This document shows positions 1-11,499 of a stretch of 64,000 nt of DNA, one piece after another. Origin of the DNA: Hemileia vastatrix. Its lineage: Eukaryota > Basidiomycota > Pucciniomycetes > Pucciniales > Zaghouaniaceae. The DNA is taken from NCBI GenBank assembly GCA_030280995.1, contig JASXTE010000015.1, forward strand, positions 24,918,501 to 24,982,500, in the 5' to 3' direction. A program made the translations under genes and the position numbers. Within the stretch, counting starts at the first letter, position 1, and each line of letters opens with the position of its first letter. The notes below the pieces were generated by a model. The model did no database searches. It was not told the origin of the DNA and was given only the letters and a program-made list of their open reading frames with translations.

Positions 1-180
1 ACCAAAACAAGAATCATAGTTAGATTTGGTTTTCAGCCAGTTGATAAGAATGAGATGATCATCTTTTTTTAATTGAACAGTCTTTGATTTCTTGGCTGAG
101 CGGGGAAAAGAGGAAGTAGTGGGAATTGAAGAACAACTGGGTGATAGCTGCCTTTGAGAAGATCTAGGATGACGAGGCAT
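1..180 (-). CDS. Myb/SANT-like protein of Hb-0, N-terminal fragment
   Basis: Open for 60 codons from the ATG at 180-178 to the window edge, with no stop. The first ~33 residues are a basic, serine/proline-rich leader (MPRHPRSSQRQLSP...). The start of the Myb/SANT-like domain follows (DDHLILINWLKTKSNYDS). This is the part conserved in four other copies in the window, which fixes frame and start. In PIF/Harbinger elements a Myb-like protein usually partners the DDE transposase by binding element ends; that role is inferred here by family. The rest lies outside the window, so intactness cannot be judged. Confidence 0.65.
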   Translation of the reverse strand, partial: MPRHPRSSQRQLSPSCSSIPTTSSFPRSAKKSKTVQLKKDDHLILINWLKTKSNYDSCFG

Positions 181-530
181 GTTATTATAAATGAAGATGA
201 AAAGGAGCAGAAATAAGCAGATGAGATAGCGAGATGAAAAGGAGAAGAATCAAATAGATGAAATGGGGAGAAATTCTGAGCGGATAGAATGAACAGGATG
301 GGATGAGAATGGAAGTGCGCAGCAAGGTAGAAGGCTGGGATATCCAGAAAGTTGTCCAAGATGTGGTTATGGAAAATTGAGTAAAAAAATGTCGGATAAG
401 AGGTGAACATTGACACGTAAAGTGTCTAATAACCCAATTATTAGCAAAAATAATTGCGGAAGATAATTGGGGTATGCAGATTATTTTCCGCAATTAATTT
501 AATTGCGGATCGGTCAACATTGATACCCCC
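1..530 (-). mobile_element. Harbinger-type transposon Hb-0, left (Myb-gene) end
   Basis: Minus-strand left end of a PIF/Harbinger-type element. It finishes at 530 with the family terminal inverted repeat (read inward GGGGGTATCAATGTTGACC), followed by TAA. The subterminal part contains a short palindrome around CCGCAATTAATTTAATTGCGG-like sequence (488-510) shared with the left ends of the other copies. The element continues off the left window edge. The family is assigned from the companion Myb-like gene and from the DDE gene in Hb-4. Confidence 0.8.
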
Positions 531-533
531 TAA

Positions 534-1342
534 TATCATGAAAGAAGTGAATCAAAACCATCCAATTCCATGCAGGTCACTTTGTGTAAAAACATCTTTT
601 ACGAATAGATAGTGTTTTTATTTCCTTTGTCATGATTTTTATGTGGACCACAAATGCACTACAGAATATGATCTTCCTTATTGCTAAATTTACTGCCAAG
701 GGCTTGAGGATCTATAAAACAGGGGCACCTACTAGCAACTCCCCTACCAAATTCACCCTAGCCCCTCTGCACCTTGTGTTTCATTCCAAATTGTTTCATC
801 GCATTTGAAAGCCCCTCTTAAAAGATATTTTGATATCTCCATGTGCACCTATTCACTGCCATAACTGCTAATTATTCATAACCTGCAAATTATAAAATTT
901 TCAGAAATAAGTTTATTGAACTTGAAAAACATTGTGCAAAATCGATTATTCAGGCGCGGAGAAAAACAGTGTATCTCTTAAAGACTTTTTTTTTTTTTTG
1001 CTGAAAACTACATAATAGTGATCCAAATTTTGTGTGTTGTGAGTGTCAAGACATTGGGGACAATGAAAATTATACATTTTCAATATAGTATACATTTATT
1101 CATATTTTCAGTCATCTAAAATACATAATGAGAATTTACCTTAAAGATGATAGCTGAACAAAAATAATGATAAAGATTCAGTGTTGTCAAAATACGAATC
1201 ATATGATTGCTAATAAAGTAGATATCTGGCTTAAAACAATATGGAGGGGAAAAAACCAAAAAGTCCTCAGTTACAGGTTTCGATAAATTTATTTTACGGT
1301 GAATTTTTATATATTGAAAAATTTACAAAGTTAAAAAAAAAA
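534..1342. other. host intergenic DNA, no gene seen
   Basis: AT-rich sequence between Hb-0 and the MULE-like element. I see no long open frame, splice-compatible exon chain or structured RNA here. Confidence 0.5.
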
Positions 1343-1499
1343 GGCAGATTATACGTCCACAACCTACAATACAATTTTTTTTTCGTTTGATGCACTCTTG
1401 CGCCACCAAATGAAATCATGTACTTACTACTAATCACATATTATATTGTATGCAATAATACATACACTTGTTCAAACCCTGTGCAAGGTATCATTCTTC

Positions 1500-1557
1500 C
1501 CTCGCTCTCACTCTCACCCTTGCTCTTGCTCTCACTCTTACTCTCACCCTTGCTCTA
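1500..1557. repeat. pyrimidine microsatellite
   Basis: Tandem CTCGCTCTCACTCTCACC-like units, alternating CTCTCA and CTTGCT blocks, lying inside the MULE-like element. Confidence 0.8.
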
Positions 1558-1814
1558 GTTTTTGACTTTTTTTTTCTAAGACTGATCGTTTCTTTTTGAG
1601 TATCTATACTTTACAAGCTAAAATGAATGTATAGTGTTTGTTTATGCTTAGTTTATAATGTAATTTAGCTGATTAATTTTCTGTCTTGTAATGAAATAAT
1701 CAATCTATTGTAATTAAATTGCAATGAGATTTTTCAGCAGCAGTATCAGCTGCACCTTCTACAGGAAACCATAATCTCTGAAAACCACCTAAAACATTAC
1801 TCCAAGCATTAATA

Positions 1815-2104
1815 GAAGGACATAAAGTCATTAAATAGAAAGGTGGAAAGGGGGCACCTTCCCGCAATATCCCCTGACAAAAGTGAGCAAATTGGTGGTC
1901 TTTCGTATTTGACTTTCTCTGGTAATAAAAGGCCTTTTGATTTGAGTTTTTCTTGAGTGAACGCATGTAAGCCAGACATGCTCAGTCTGACCATTAGAGT
2001 CATTGTTGGAACAATTGCAAGAGATACTTGCTCCTTGTCAGGCAGCAAAGATTTTAGCAGCTTCTTTTGCTTCATCTAAGGTGGGATAAATTGTGGGCTT
2101 GGGT
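1815..2104 (-). pseudogene. FAR1/MULE-type N-terminal zinc-binding domain remnant
   Basis: On the minus strand one frame reads a region resembling the N-terminal domain of fungal Mutator-like transposases and FAR1-type proteins. It has YPTLDEAKEAAKIFAA, then a stop (TAG or TGA class) about 15 codons in, then a GQTEHVWLTCVHSRKTQ stretch matching the family's 'vWL.C.r.gk' core. The conserved fold would bind zinc and DNA. The DDE core is absent. Neighbouring frames are also partly open, so some of this could be chance. I rely on the motif order and on its position inside an inverted-repeat element. Confidence 0.35.
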
Positions 2105-2314
2105 ATCATTGCTAACATTGAGGAAGTCAAAGAGTGGCAATTATTTTTTTCATGGAAGGGGTAAACAAGTGTATGTATTATTGCATACGATATAATATGT
2201 GATTAGTAGTAAGTACATGATTTCACTTGGTGGCGTAAGAGTGCATCAAACAAAAAAAAATCGTATTGTAGGTTGTATATGTATCAAAAATAGGTTGTGG
2301 ACTTATAACCCGCC

Positions 2315-3438
2315 AAAAAAAAAAATCACAAAAGTGATGTTGTGAGAGGAGAGAAGAATGGATGATGTAAAATTCTGTTCATTCTCCTCCCCCTAAGAGC
2401 GATCATTGGGAGGTATTTTTTGTTTATCCTGGAAGAAAAAATTAAAATGAAGAAGAAGACTTAAAATGACGTATAATTTCTGTATATAAGAATGAAATTT
2501 TATCTATTAGTCTCCTGCATCATTTTATAAGTTGATTGATCGAGTCGTCAATTAACCATCAAACTTACGACTGCTGTTTGGAAAAAGTTTCTTTTCTTAC
2601 TTCCCTCAGAATGTAAGTTTAGAATAGCTTGCCTTGAGGAATTTAGGCTGGGACGATCCAAGATTCCAGATGCGCCAGATCAACCAACCAAATTTCACAT
2701 AAAGGTAGGGGTGGAGACAAAAAAAAAAAAAAAAAATCTCAGAAACCCGCGAAGTTCTCTCAAGTAGTTGGATTTTAAAAAAAACTTAAACTCAACAACT
2801 GATCGACATGCAACTAATCTTCCAATAAGCTAAAAAAAAATAAGGAGTAAATGAAACTATTTTCTTGATCGCTACAATCATACATACTTAAAGTACACGC
2901 TCCTTTATCGCACAGAATTCTATACTTATATTCACAATTAAATCAAATTTTTATTATTGTTTATATTTCATGTATCACTCAATGATAGGTGGCATGCTTT
3001 TCATTTTTTGAAGAGAAAAAAAAAGTAAAACAGGGTTGGCATGAGATGCCCAATGTATCATGAGCGCCTCTGAAACCATAAGGTTCAAGTCACGTGTAGA
3101 TGAGATTTATAGAATTACTTACATGTCCATCTTTTGGTCATTAACCCTATTAGAGCACCATCAGCGATCTCTGCGATTGCATAAGCTGGCATATAATGCA
3201 AAATAATATTAGAGCACTGTAATAGAAGCTCTTTCTGGAGAATCATGTCTCTGAGTGCTGAGCTATAAAAGCGGTTACTAGTTTGTTTCGCCCTTTGTTT
3301 TTTGTTTTTGTTATATATATATATATATATTTGGTATGTCTGCATTTTTTTTAAAAAAAATCTTAATCACCAGAGCTAATCTCATGGCTTATCTACTTAT
3401 TATTTTTTGGATCTATTTAACTATTTCTCAATTCTAGA
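2315..3438. other. intergenic DNA upstream of the peroxygenase gene
   Basis: No gene recognised. An (AT)n run lies at 3312-3330. A candidate 5'-UTR intron (GTATGT at 3334, TTCTAG ending at 3437) sits immediately before the peroxygenase ATG; if spliced, a TGA would directly precede the ATG. Confidence 0.4.
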
Positions 3439-4825
3439 ATGGAGATAGATATGGGAAACGATATTCATAGCAATAATGAAAGGCTGGCAGAGCAGAAAAT
3501 GAAAGAGAAAGTTGAAAATGGAAAACAAGAGAAAGACAATCAGAATGAAACCCGCCCTCAAGTTAGAACTGCGGGCGACCCTTCTCATCCGTATGTGCGC
3601 CGAAAGCTGGGGAGTCCCTGTCCAGGGATTGCCGCATGTATAAACCATTCGTACTTGTAAGTGTGTTCTGTAATTCTTCTGGATATTGTGTACGTGTGTT
3701 GAATTGCATTTATCAATTATAATTTTTGTTTTTGTTTTCAATTTTTACCTGATGATATGAAATTTTATTTCTCGTCACCTTTTTTTTTTTTTTTTGCATA
3801 CTGACTGCTCTGTTCTAGAAATCCTAAAGACGAACATGATAGAATTTCATACTTTCAACTAGGAGCAGCAGTTAAAAAATGCTACAACTTGTCTCTCCCC
3901 CATACTTTTGGTCTTCTTCTGACAGCGTTGTTAGTAGGAAATTGGTGGGGATTAACTATTCATGAGCTCGGAAGGCATGGCCGATTGGAGCATGATGCTA
4001 GTCTTACTCGCGAAGATTTAAGGCAAGTGCATACAACATAGTACTCGTAGTTTTTCTTACTCTCTAGCACAAACACAGCGCACTTTCATTCTCTTATCGT
4101 ACTATTTTGCATAAATAATGTTTGAATTATTTCTTTCGCAATCATCTACTACTTAGAGACGGAGACCCTTTGAATCCAAGCCCCGAGAAAATTGAATCTC
4201 TCCTGAAGTCTTCTTATCATCCCGGGTTGGAGGAAGACGAACAAGTCATTACCCTCGAAGATTTTTCCAAAGTTAGAGCCAAGCTTGATGCTACTCTTTC
4301 TCCACCTTATCCTGGTATACAGTCTAGGAATTATATTGCTAGAGTAAGGTCTAACATCTATAGTCTTTTAAATTTTTACGCCGGTTCCTATTTCATACTT
4401 GAATCACTAACAGCCAATTTCTCTTTAAATAACCCGGGTCTCACCTCATACATAGGCTTCAGCTTTAGAAGCTGCAGAAGCCCTTAATAATTTCCAATAT
4501 CATGAACATGGCACCAATTTACCCATGGAAGGGCCCAGAGCAAGAACAAAATGGCTAAAAACCTGGTAAATCCATTTCTCTTCTTTTCTTATTGGTTTCA
4601 TATCATTCGTCCATTGCCATAATTTTGACTCTGATAACTGATTCCAATAAAAATATTCTTTAAATTTGTATTATTCCTGCTATCATGATTGTTTTCTTTT
4701 CTAGGTTCACAGAAGAGAGACTACCTTATGAAGAAGGTTGGTCTCCATCTCACCAAGTTGGGTTGTTTGATATTCTCAAATCGGCTTTTAATATACGCCA
4801 GAGAACAAAGAAATATGAATCTTGA
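3439..4825 (+). CDS. heme-thiolate (unspecific) peroxygenase / chloroperoxidase family, five exons
   Basis: Exons 3439-3656, 3819-4022, 4157-4343, 4456-4565 and 4705-4825 join in one frame to 279 residues. Introns 1, 3 and 4 are GT-AG; intron 2 (4023-4156) begins GCAAGT, a GC-AG intron. Family marks: PCPG with the proximal heme-ligand Cys at residue 61; the acid-base/metal motif LEHDASLTR with Glu130; and the C-terminal EERLPYEEGW. The length fits short-type UPOs of Pfam Peroxidase_2. Known enzymes of this family use H2O2 to oxygenate or halogenate organic substrates. The first 40 residues are hydrophilic and no signal peptide is visible, unlike most secreted UPOs, so the product may be intracellular or the true N-terminus may lie on an unrecognised upstream exon. 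All key residues and splice sites look intact. This is the only clear host gene in the window. Confidence 0.88.
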
Positions 4826-7800
4826 AGATCAGAAGGAATTTATTATTATTATAGATTATAGGAGAAAATCAACTACCCACTATTTTCACCTTTAAAACAC
4901 ACCATCTCAGTAAACATGATGAGCTATGTATGATCTATATATCTGTAGTACGAATGATGATAAATTAAAGTTTTTTTTTTAAGTAAATAGAGGCTACCAG
5001 TACAGAAAGAAAGAATAATTAAATATTTTTGTCTAACAATTTCATTTTGAATATTGAGTGTAATTCTTAAGCGCCTGTTGCGACTTATGTTGAAAACTCT
5101 TTTTTTATTTCTCATGATCCCACCCAAGAAAATGGATTTCACTCATACTAATTTGATTTAACTCAGTTCTGGCTCTGCTGTAAAACTTTTGCAAAGCCCA
5201 TGCATCGAACACCGAACACACCACTATGCGTATCATCAAATATGAGTTTGTTTTGAATCACAAATGAGTTTAGAAATTGACACCTGCTACCAAATTCCAG
5301 TTATTTCTTTATCTTTCTGTTAAATATTTTTCATCTCAAAATTGTAAGCTTGTGCCACAATAAAACAATAATAATTTTCAAAAAATAAAAAAATAAGAAA
5401 AGTTGGAAAAGCGCTGGCGTTTAATTGACTGAGTAGCCAATCCTGTCCAAGTTTCCACACACTCTTCTTCAAGTGGCGTTTTCTCGATATAGAAAGTTTT
5501 CGTGAATGTGTAGCTCTGAAAAAAAGAATTTTAATATTATTTGAGTGGGACTATATAGCTATATAAGAAATGGTTGGTGCAATTTTTGAGAAAAAAATCG
5601 AACCCTTTCGATAGAAGCATGGTCATTTGATAGTGAAGTATTGAAATAAAACCTTAAATGTCTTCCCTGAATTCTCCTCACAGAATTCTTTCCGTTATTT
5701 CTACTTTTTTTTTTTTACTTAGTGATTTTTAGTTTGCATATATTTTCATAGTAGTTCCTATGTTAGTCTTTTTTAACACTTGGCATGCCCCAATCCATAA
5801 GTGAATTGTGAATGTTTCTGTCATACAATTTAGAAGCATTTTTCTCCTCACTGTTACTTTCACAATACTTCATCTCAACTCATTGTTTGCATTTGCTGCC
5901 AAATCTCACTCTTTCTCGCTTACAAGCATTGGGGATTATCTGGTACTCAAAGAGTTCTGTTTAACTAATTGAGTGTCTTGCTCTGTATCAAAGATCCAGC
6001 TCACCTCTTTCAAGATAAAGTTCACATAATTGTATTGCATACAAAATAACGTTATTCTCAGATGTCATTGTTTATATCCCAAAGTTTTAGGTTTTTTGGT
6101 AAAGCTGCATCAACCATTTAAAACAACTCGGGCTTTTACAGATAAGAATGAAACAGACGTTAATAAACAGTCTGCCCTATGAAATGATCTTAGTCGCTAT
6201 TACCTAATTAAAATAAAATAATAATATTGAGCAAGAATAAAAGATTGGCAATGAGGTAACAGCTAAATACAATTTCTAACCTTTTACAGATAAGAATGAA
6301 ACAGACGTTAATAAACAGTCTGCCCTATAAAATGATCTTAGTCGCTATTACCTAATTAAAATAAAATAATAATATTGAGCAAGAATAAAAGATGGGCACA
6401 AAGGAAAGTACAAGTCCCAATATTTAAGTCAGTATCTCTCTCAATGTGAGCAGGGATGAATGAATAGCACATTAGAAGAACAATGTAGAAAAACATGTGG
6501 AAAGTAGAAAATAACTGTATGGAAACCACAAACGTGACATTAAACATTTGAATGTTAAAATAATGTCTACTCTTATAATCATAAAATAAAGATAGAAAAA
6601 GAAGAGATACAAAATAACTAATTGTTCGTACACCATTTCTAATACAGCTATAACAGTCTTTCCCATATGAAAATAAAGCTTCAGCTGCTAAGAGTTTATA
6701 AAACATTTTTCATTAGCATCAGTGAATGGAGGGTTAGAAAGGATAAGTGATGAATGAGAGGATAGATAGAGTATTTTATATAAAATTACACTAGGAAAAA
6801 AAAAATGCAAACTTCTGGAGGCTACCTATCTCTGATTGGGCTATGACAGTTCAGTTAGGGAAAGACCATTGCTAAAAGATGCCATTTTTTTGTTGAACGC
6901 CTTATCAACTTTCCTTTCTATTTGTGTATTTTTCACTGAATATATGTTAATAAAATTTTATTTTCTTGTTTCACTCTGCTAATTTACTCATTTGCTTTTA
7001 GCTTTGGTGGTCTGGAATCTTTTTTCTTTGCCCTAATCAGCGATTATTTTCCACTTACACCTAACAATGTAATGAGCCCACTGAAGATTATAACACAAGA
7101 GAAGATTGTATACCACATGACTACTTATAATACAACCACCTGACTAATATATTTTTAAAATTTCTCACTCTTTATTTCATCTGATTATAATATATTTACT
7201 ATAATTAATATAACTTATTACCTTTATACGTGACCCTTGTACTATGTTGGAAACTAATATTAAAGAATACTACTCACATCCTACTCATTCCCAATTAAAG
7301 CTACTTCCTGTTACTCACAATATAACATATACATAACTATAATACATAAGCTCTTTTAGATATTAATAGTTTCTTAAAGGTTTGAATTAAAATATGAATT
7401 ATTATATTTTGGATTTGAACATGTGATCAAAAAAAGGAAAAAGGGAAAAAATAGAAGAGGCAAAGAAGTAGCATAAAACATCTCTAAAGGACAAGAGTAA
7501 TTAAGAATAAAGAAATAGAGCCAAACTTACATTAATCTTTATATAACTTCTAATTCACATTTTTTGCCTTAAATTTAAATTTTTATACTATAGGCTCACC
7601 ATGTTGTTAGGAAACGGACGTCCAAGAAAAAAAAATTAAAAGAGAAGAAAAAATACTTTAAACTATCCTCAAAAAATAAGACTTTAAAAGCTCACCAAAA
7701 TGGATTTAAACTAAAATTAATTTTTGTATAATTCTGGATTAGCCCAGCTAAAAAATTATTTTCTCCTAATTTCAACACAATCATACAACAAGAAAATTTA

Positions 7801-8425
7801 AAACCAGTGATATGGGTTTCATTACTATACTTAGAATTTATTATTTTGAAATATATTTATGAATCATTTCAAATCCATTGTTATAATTTTTAACATTGTC
7901 ATCCTCCCATTTGGTAAGATGGACATTATTAAGTTAGTTAATTTAAAGGGAAAAATGGTAGATGTACTAGGGAAAATAGGTGGCTTGGAATGGACAAGTG
8001 GACAAGGAAAATAAGGAAAAACTATAAGAAAAGTGATGAGCAAGATGAAACAGTGAGCAAGACAAAAATAAAGGAGGAAAAGTGGATGCCAAAAAGGGAT
8101 TAAGCGTGGCATCCATATATAGTAGTCAACAAATCAATATGTATTTATCAGGAGGATAGTTGTTGAAAAAGTATGTGAGAAAAAACAGATATGTATCTAT
8201 AACTGGGCAAGTGCTCTATGTAAGGTATATATATGATAGTATAAGATTAACTAATGAGTTTACTAACTAATAGCCAGTAAGAAACTACTGGAGTTCAACA
8301 CCATTTGGAACCCAATTATTATGAGATTTAATTATTCCTAATTTGATTGAAAATTAACAGTTGTATGAATTTTTTAATATTTTTCCTTTCCTTTTCTTTT
8401 TCTGGAGATTTAGGATGCCACAATA
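4826..8425. other. host intergenic DNA without recognised gene
   Basis: AT-rich. Open frames here are short and of biased composition, and I could not link them by splice sites to a known family. It contains the duplication at 6134-6401. The stretch 5205-5295 resembles 8925-9015 (shared TTGAATCACAAATG core), a possible old dispersed repeat. Confidence 0.5.
6134..6401. repeat. direct duplication, ~120 bp units offset by 148 bp
   Basis: The unit beginning TTTTACAGATAAGAATGAAA at 6134 is repeated at 6282. About 118 bases are near-identical (differences such as CTATGAAAT versus CTATAAAAT), separated by about 30 unique bases. No coding content is evident. Confidence 0.9.
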
Positions 8426-8622
8426 GGGGGTATCAAAGTTAGAAATCTTCCATTTCAAAATACCTCCTTTTTCCACCAAATCAACCATGATTATTTTTTA
8501 GGGTATGCAATCTTGTGCCCCCAAAACACCTTTTAAATGAGAATTAATTTCATTCTTGTGGCTTTATTTTTGTGCTGTGAAATACCTTTTAAATAATTAC
8601 AAATTTCTAACTTTGATACCCC
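8426..8622. mobile_element. Harbinger-type MITE Hb-m1 (197 bp)
   Basis: Starts GGGGGTATCAAAGTTAGAAA at 8426 and ends with its inverse, TTTCTAACTTTGATACCCC, at 8622. ATA flanks both sides (8423-8425 and 8623-8625), a 3 bp target duplication typical of PIF/Harbinger insertion. It has no coding capacity. The terminal nine bases match those of Hb-0 to Hb-4, so the same transposase could have moved it. Confidence 0.85.
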
Positions 8623-9150
8623 ATAATGTGTATCTCTAAAAGAAAATAAGAATATAATAAAACATTTTAATCATCTTAATTATAGTTTTTTTTGACAGGC
8701 TGGCTGAAAAGTTGAATCTCAAGTGGAAATAACTTAGAACCATTCCATAAAATATTATTTTTATTGACTATATTATAATGATTTTAAAAATAAAAATGTG
8801 TTGGAAAGAAAAGGAAAGAAAAGACGCCATAAAGAAAAAGTGGGAATTTGTTGACAGGTGCCAGTCCCTATTTCTGATTTGATTCTGTTTTATCTCAGCT
8901 ATAATTCTTCTGAGAAGATTGCGCACTGAACACTAAGCATTCCAGATGAGGTGGCATCAAATCTGATTTATTCTTGAATCACAAATGGATTGAGAGAATG
9001 GCACCTCCTAGCAGATGGTGGGTGTTCTAACATCTGATTTCTGGTGCAATTGAGAAATCATCTTAATTTTTAAAGGGTGGGTTTAAATATAAATGGTTAG
9101 TCGGTTCTTCTTATTGAGCAGAGGCATACAAAAAATGTTACATATCATTA
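8623..9150. other. host intergenic DNA, no gene seen
   Basis: AT-rich spacer between the MITE and Hb-1. Nothing recognised apart from the weak repeat at 8925-9015. TTA at 9148-9150 is the probable target trinucleotide of Hb-1. Confidence 0.5.
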
Positions 9151-9455
9151 GGGGGTATCAGTGTTACCAATCCTCAATTAAATTAATTGCAGATAAAAAT
9201 AATTATACCCCAATTATCTTCTGCAATTATTTTTGCTAATAATTGGGTTATTAGACCTTTTACATGTCAATTTTAACCTCTATCTGACATATTTATCCTC
9301 AATTTTTCATAACCACATCTTGGACAACTTTTTGGATGTGCAAGCCTCCCTACCTTGCTGAGCACTCCCATCCTGTCTATTCATTCTATCCATTCAAAAC
9401 CCATACCCATCTCATCTAATTTTTTCTTCTCCTTTTCATCTTCAAATATCTTAAT

Positions 9456-10727
9456 ATGCCTCATCATCATAAATCTATTCAAAGGAAGCCTTTCCCCAGT
9501 TGTTCTTCAAATCCCATTACTCTCTCTTTCCCTAGCTCAGCTAAGAAATAAATGACTGTTCAACTAATAAAAGATGATCATCTCATACTTATCAACTGGC
9601 TGAAAATAAAAAATAATTACAATTCTTGTTTTGGTACTGAGAATGAAACTAAAGTAGGATTTCCCCCTGCATCAAAAGTCAATGACTATCTTCTAATGGC
9701 CAATAACTTACAAATTAAGACAAAGGGAAGGATTGATCTTTTGCCTAAACATATTTTTGAATGCTTCAAGCACTATTGGGATAAATACAAGAAGGCAAAG
9801 ACTCTTTCTTCTTCCACTGGTTTTGGTATCACTGACCTTGTTGTCACTAAGGGAATCAATTCTATAGACAAGAAACTTGATTCTTTATGTCCTTACTGAA
9901 AAGAGATGGATTCCTTATTTGGAGAGAAAGTGGATGTTAATCCTGAAAACATGTTGGATGAAGAAGATGATATCTCCAAACATTATGTCAAAAGAAATAT
10001 TTTTCCTTCTTCTTCTACTCAAGCCTCCCCTCAATTAGCTTCCACAAATTAATATATCTTTTCAATAGATCCTTATGGAAATATAAAACAACTTGATCTC
10101 ACTCAAGTGAGATTTTATTTCTTGTCCAGTTGTTTAATTTTTTTTATTCATATCTCTTTATTTATTTCTAAAAAGGCAAATGAACAGACCCAGGAACCAC
10201 AATCAAGCAAGTCAGAAGCTAGCATCAATGATAAAGAGGAAAATGTTACCCCCAAAAAAAGGAAAGACCATAACCTACTCTGAATTTCAACAGTCAAAGA
10301 AAACAGAACAGAGATAGTTTTTCCCAGACCCCTTCTTCTTCCATTGATGATTTTTTGGAGAAAAATGAGTCTGGTAAGTGATATCATATCTCTTAATAAT
10401 TAAGTGAGCATTTCTTTTCTTTTGTTAATATTCATTTTCACTCTAGGTAAAGTTTAATATGCAAGAGATACTCTTGAATTTCAAAAGCAACAATACAAGC
10501 TCTCTTTACAAAGGGATGATAGGGAACAAGACTTGGAGGAGAAGAAATTCAAGCTTTCTTTACAGAGGTATGGGAGGGTACAAGAATTGGAGGAGAAGAG
10601 ATCCAAGCTTTCCTTAAAGAGGGATGAGAGGGCACATGACTTGGAGGAGAAGAAATTTAAGAAAAAGAAAGAGGAGAAGGCTCTTGAGTACCATTTCCTA
10701 TTGGATAAAATGAAACTCAAGTATTAA
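9456..10727 (+). pseudogene. Myb/SANT-like DNA-binding protein of Hb-1, broken
   Basis: ATG at 9456, same leader as the other copies (MPHHH...). The Myb/SANT-like domain follows (LILINWLKIKNNYNS ... HIFECFKHYWDKYKKAK), then an STGFGITDL segment, an acidic linker (MLDEEDDISK), an intron-like gap around 10109-10170, and a coiled coil of three ~20-residue repeats (10490-10660, core DLEEKKFKLSLQRD). Breaks: TAA 9549-9551, TGA 9897-9899, a stop near 10050 and further stops before the coiled coil. Presumed function, by family, is binding of transposon ends together with the DDE protein. Unlike Hb-2, Hb-3 and Hb-4, this copy reads CAA where those have a shared TGA in the NEx-stop-NKTNGR position. 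Confidence 0.75.
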
Positions 10728-10748
10728 ATTGAAGATGGTTCAAAAAAG

Positions 10749-11110
10749 AAAGATTTCTTGATAGAATGTGTTAAAGCTAATAAATCTATTGAAGAGATTG
10801 AACACTTAATGAAAATTTTTGATAAATTGTTTTTTTTATTTCCTTCATATATTATTCCAAATTTTTTTAGAAAGTTTTCTTGATAGAATGCATTAAAGCA
10901 AAAAAATCTGTTGAGGAAATCGATTGCCTAATTTTTTTGATGTCTAGTTTTTTTATTTTTTGCATTCATATTTCATTCCTATTTTTTTTTGAAATTTTTT
11001 TTGATAAAATGGATTAAAGCTAATAAATCTTTTGAGGAAATTGACTGCTTAATGAAAATCTTTGACGACTAGTTTTTTTTTTTATTTTTTTCATACATAT
11101 TTCATTCCAA
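10749..11110 (+). repeat. ~115 bp tandem repeat at the 3' end of the Myb-like gene (three units)
   Basis: Units start near 10755, 10875 and 10995. Each contains CTTGATAGAATGCATTAAAG-like sequence (frame: LIECVKANKSVEEI), then a T-rich block with CATATTTCATTCC. Two units occur in Hb-2 (16980-17165) and three in Hb-3 (51890-52250). The coding-plus-T-rich layout suggests an exon/intron module duplicated in tandem; that is inference. Confidence 0.7.
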
Positions 11111-11129
11111 ATTTTTTTCAAGTCAAAAA

Positions 11130-11220
11130 ATTTACTCATCTTATTTGAAAGTTTGGCAATACCCCCCCTTGCAATTTACTCTGGGAGGGTGTAAGGATTA
11201 CCAAATTTTCATTTTATTTC
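11130..11220. repeat. hairpin-like repeat between convergent genes (Hb-1 copy)
   Basis: Single copy of the unit arrayed in Hb-4: TTTGGCAATACCCCCC ... GGATTACCAAATTTT, a self-complementary GGTATTGCCAAA/TTTGGTGATACC type structure. It lies between the 3' end of the Myb-like gene and the 3' end of the third gene. Confidence 0.6.
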
Positions 11221-11499
11221 ATAAATAATTAAGTAAATAAATTAAAAAAAGATAATCAACCAAGTAAAGGAATCCCAAATACTATCTGTCAATGATTTCA
11301 TGAGCAAATTCAAAGAAAACATATGACAAGAATGGTATTATGAACTCATTCATTCAACATAATTGAATGAAAACCTTTATACAGCACAAGGGCTTGATAA
11401 TAAAATACTTAATTTGATTGATTATCTTTAATAACTGATAAATTATAAATTTAAGAAAAAAAATAAAAATCTGGAAATCCTTTAATTACCATATTTAGA

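Larger units (their letters stand above)
1343..2314. mobile_element. MULE-like element with long terminal inverted repeats (972 bp)
   Basis: The two ends are imperfect inverted copies of over 100 bp: 1343-1475 and the reverse complement of about 2160-2314. The outer ends read GGCAGATTATACGTCCAC and, inverted from the right, GGCGGGTTATAAGTCCAC. Both sides are flanked by A-runs that could hide a 9-10 bp target duplication. Long inverted ends plus a FAR1/MULE-like fragment inside point to a deletion derivative of a Mutator-like element. A CT/CTCACC microsatellite lies at 1500-1557. It has no transposase core and is non-autonomous. Confidence 0.6.

Noticed and set aside
3336..3437. Hydrophobic frame ATG 3336 to TAG 3437 as a signal-peptide exon of the peroxygenase
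   Set aside because: It ends in TAG directly at the candidate acceptor, is in a different frame from the peroxygenase ATG, and no donor site joins it in frame.
7864..8112. 82-codon hydrophobic minus-strand frame
   Set aside because: No homology cue, splice partners or conserved motif; probably chance in AT-rich DNA.
5205..9015. Similarity between 5205-5295 and 8925-9015
   Set aside because: Only short blocks match (for example TTGAATCACAAATG) and no element boundaries are visible, so I did not call a repeat family.
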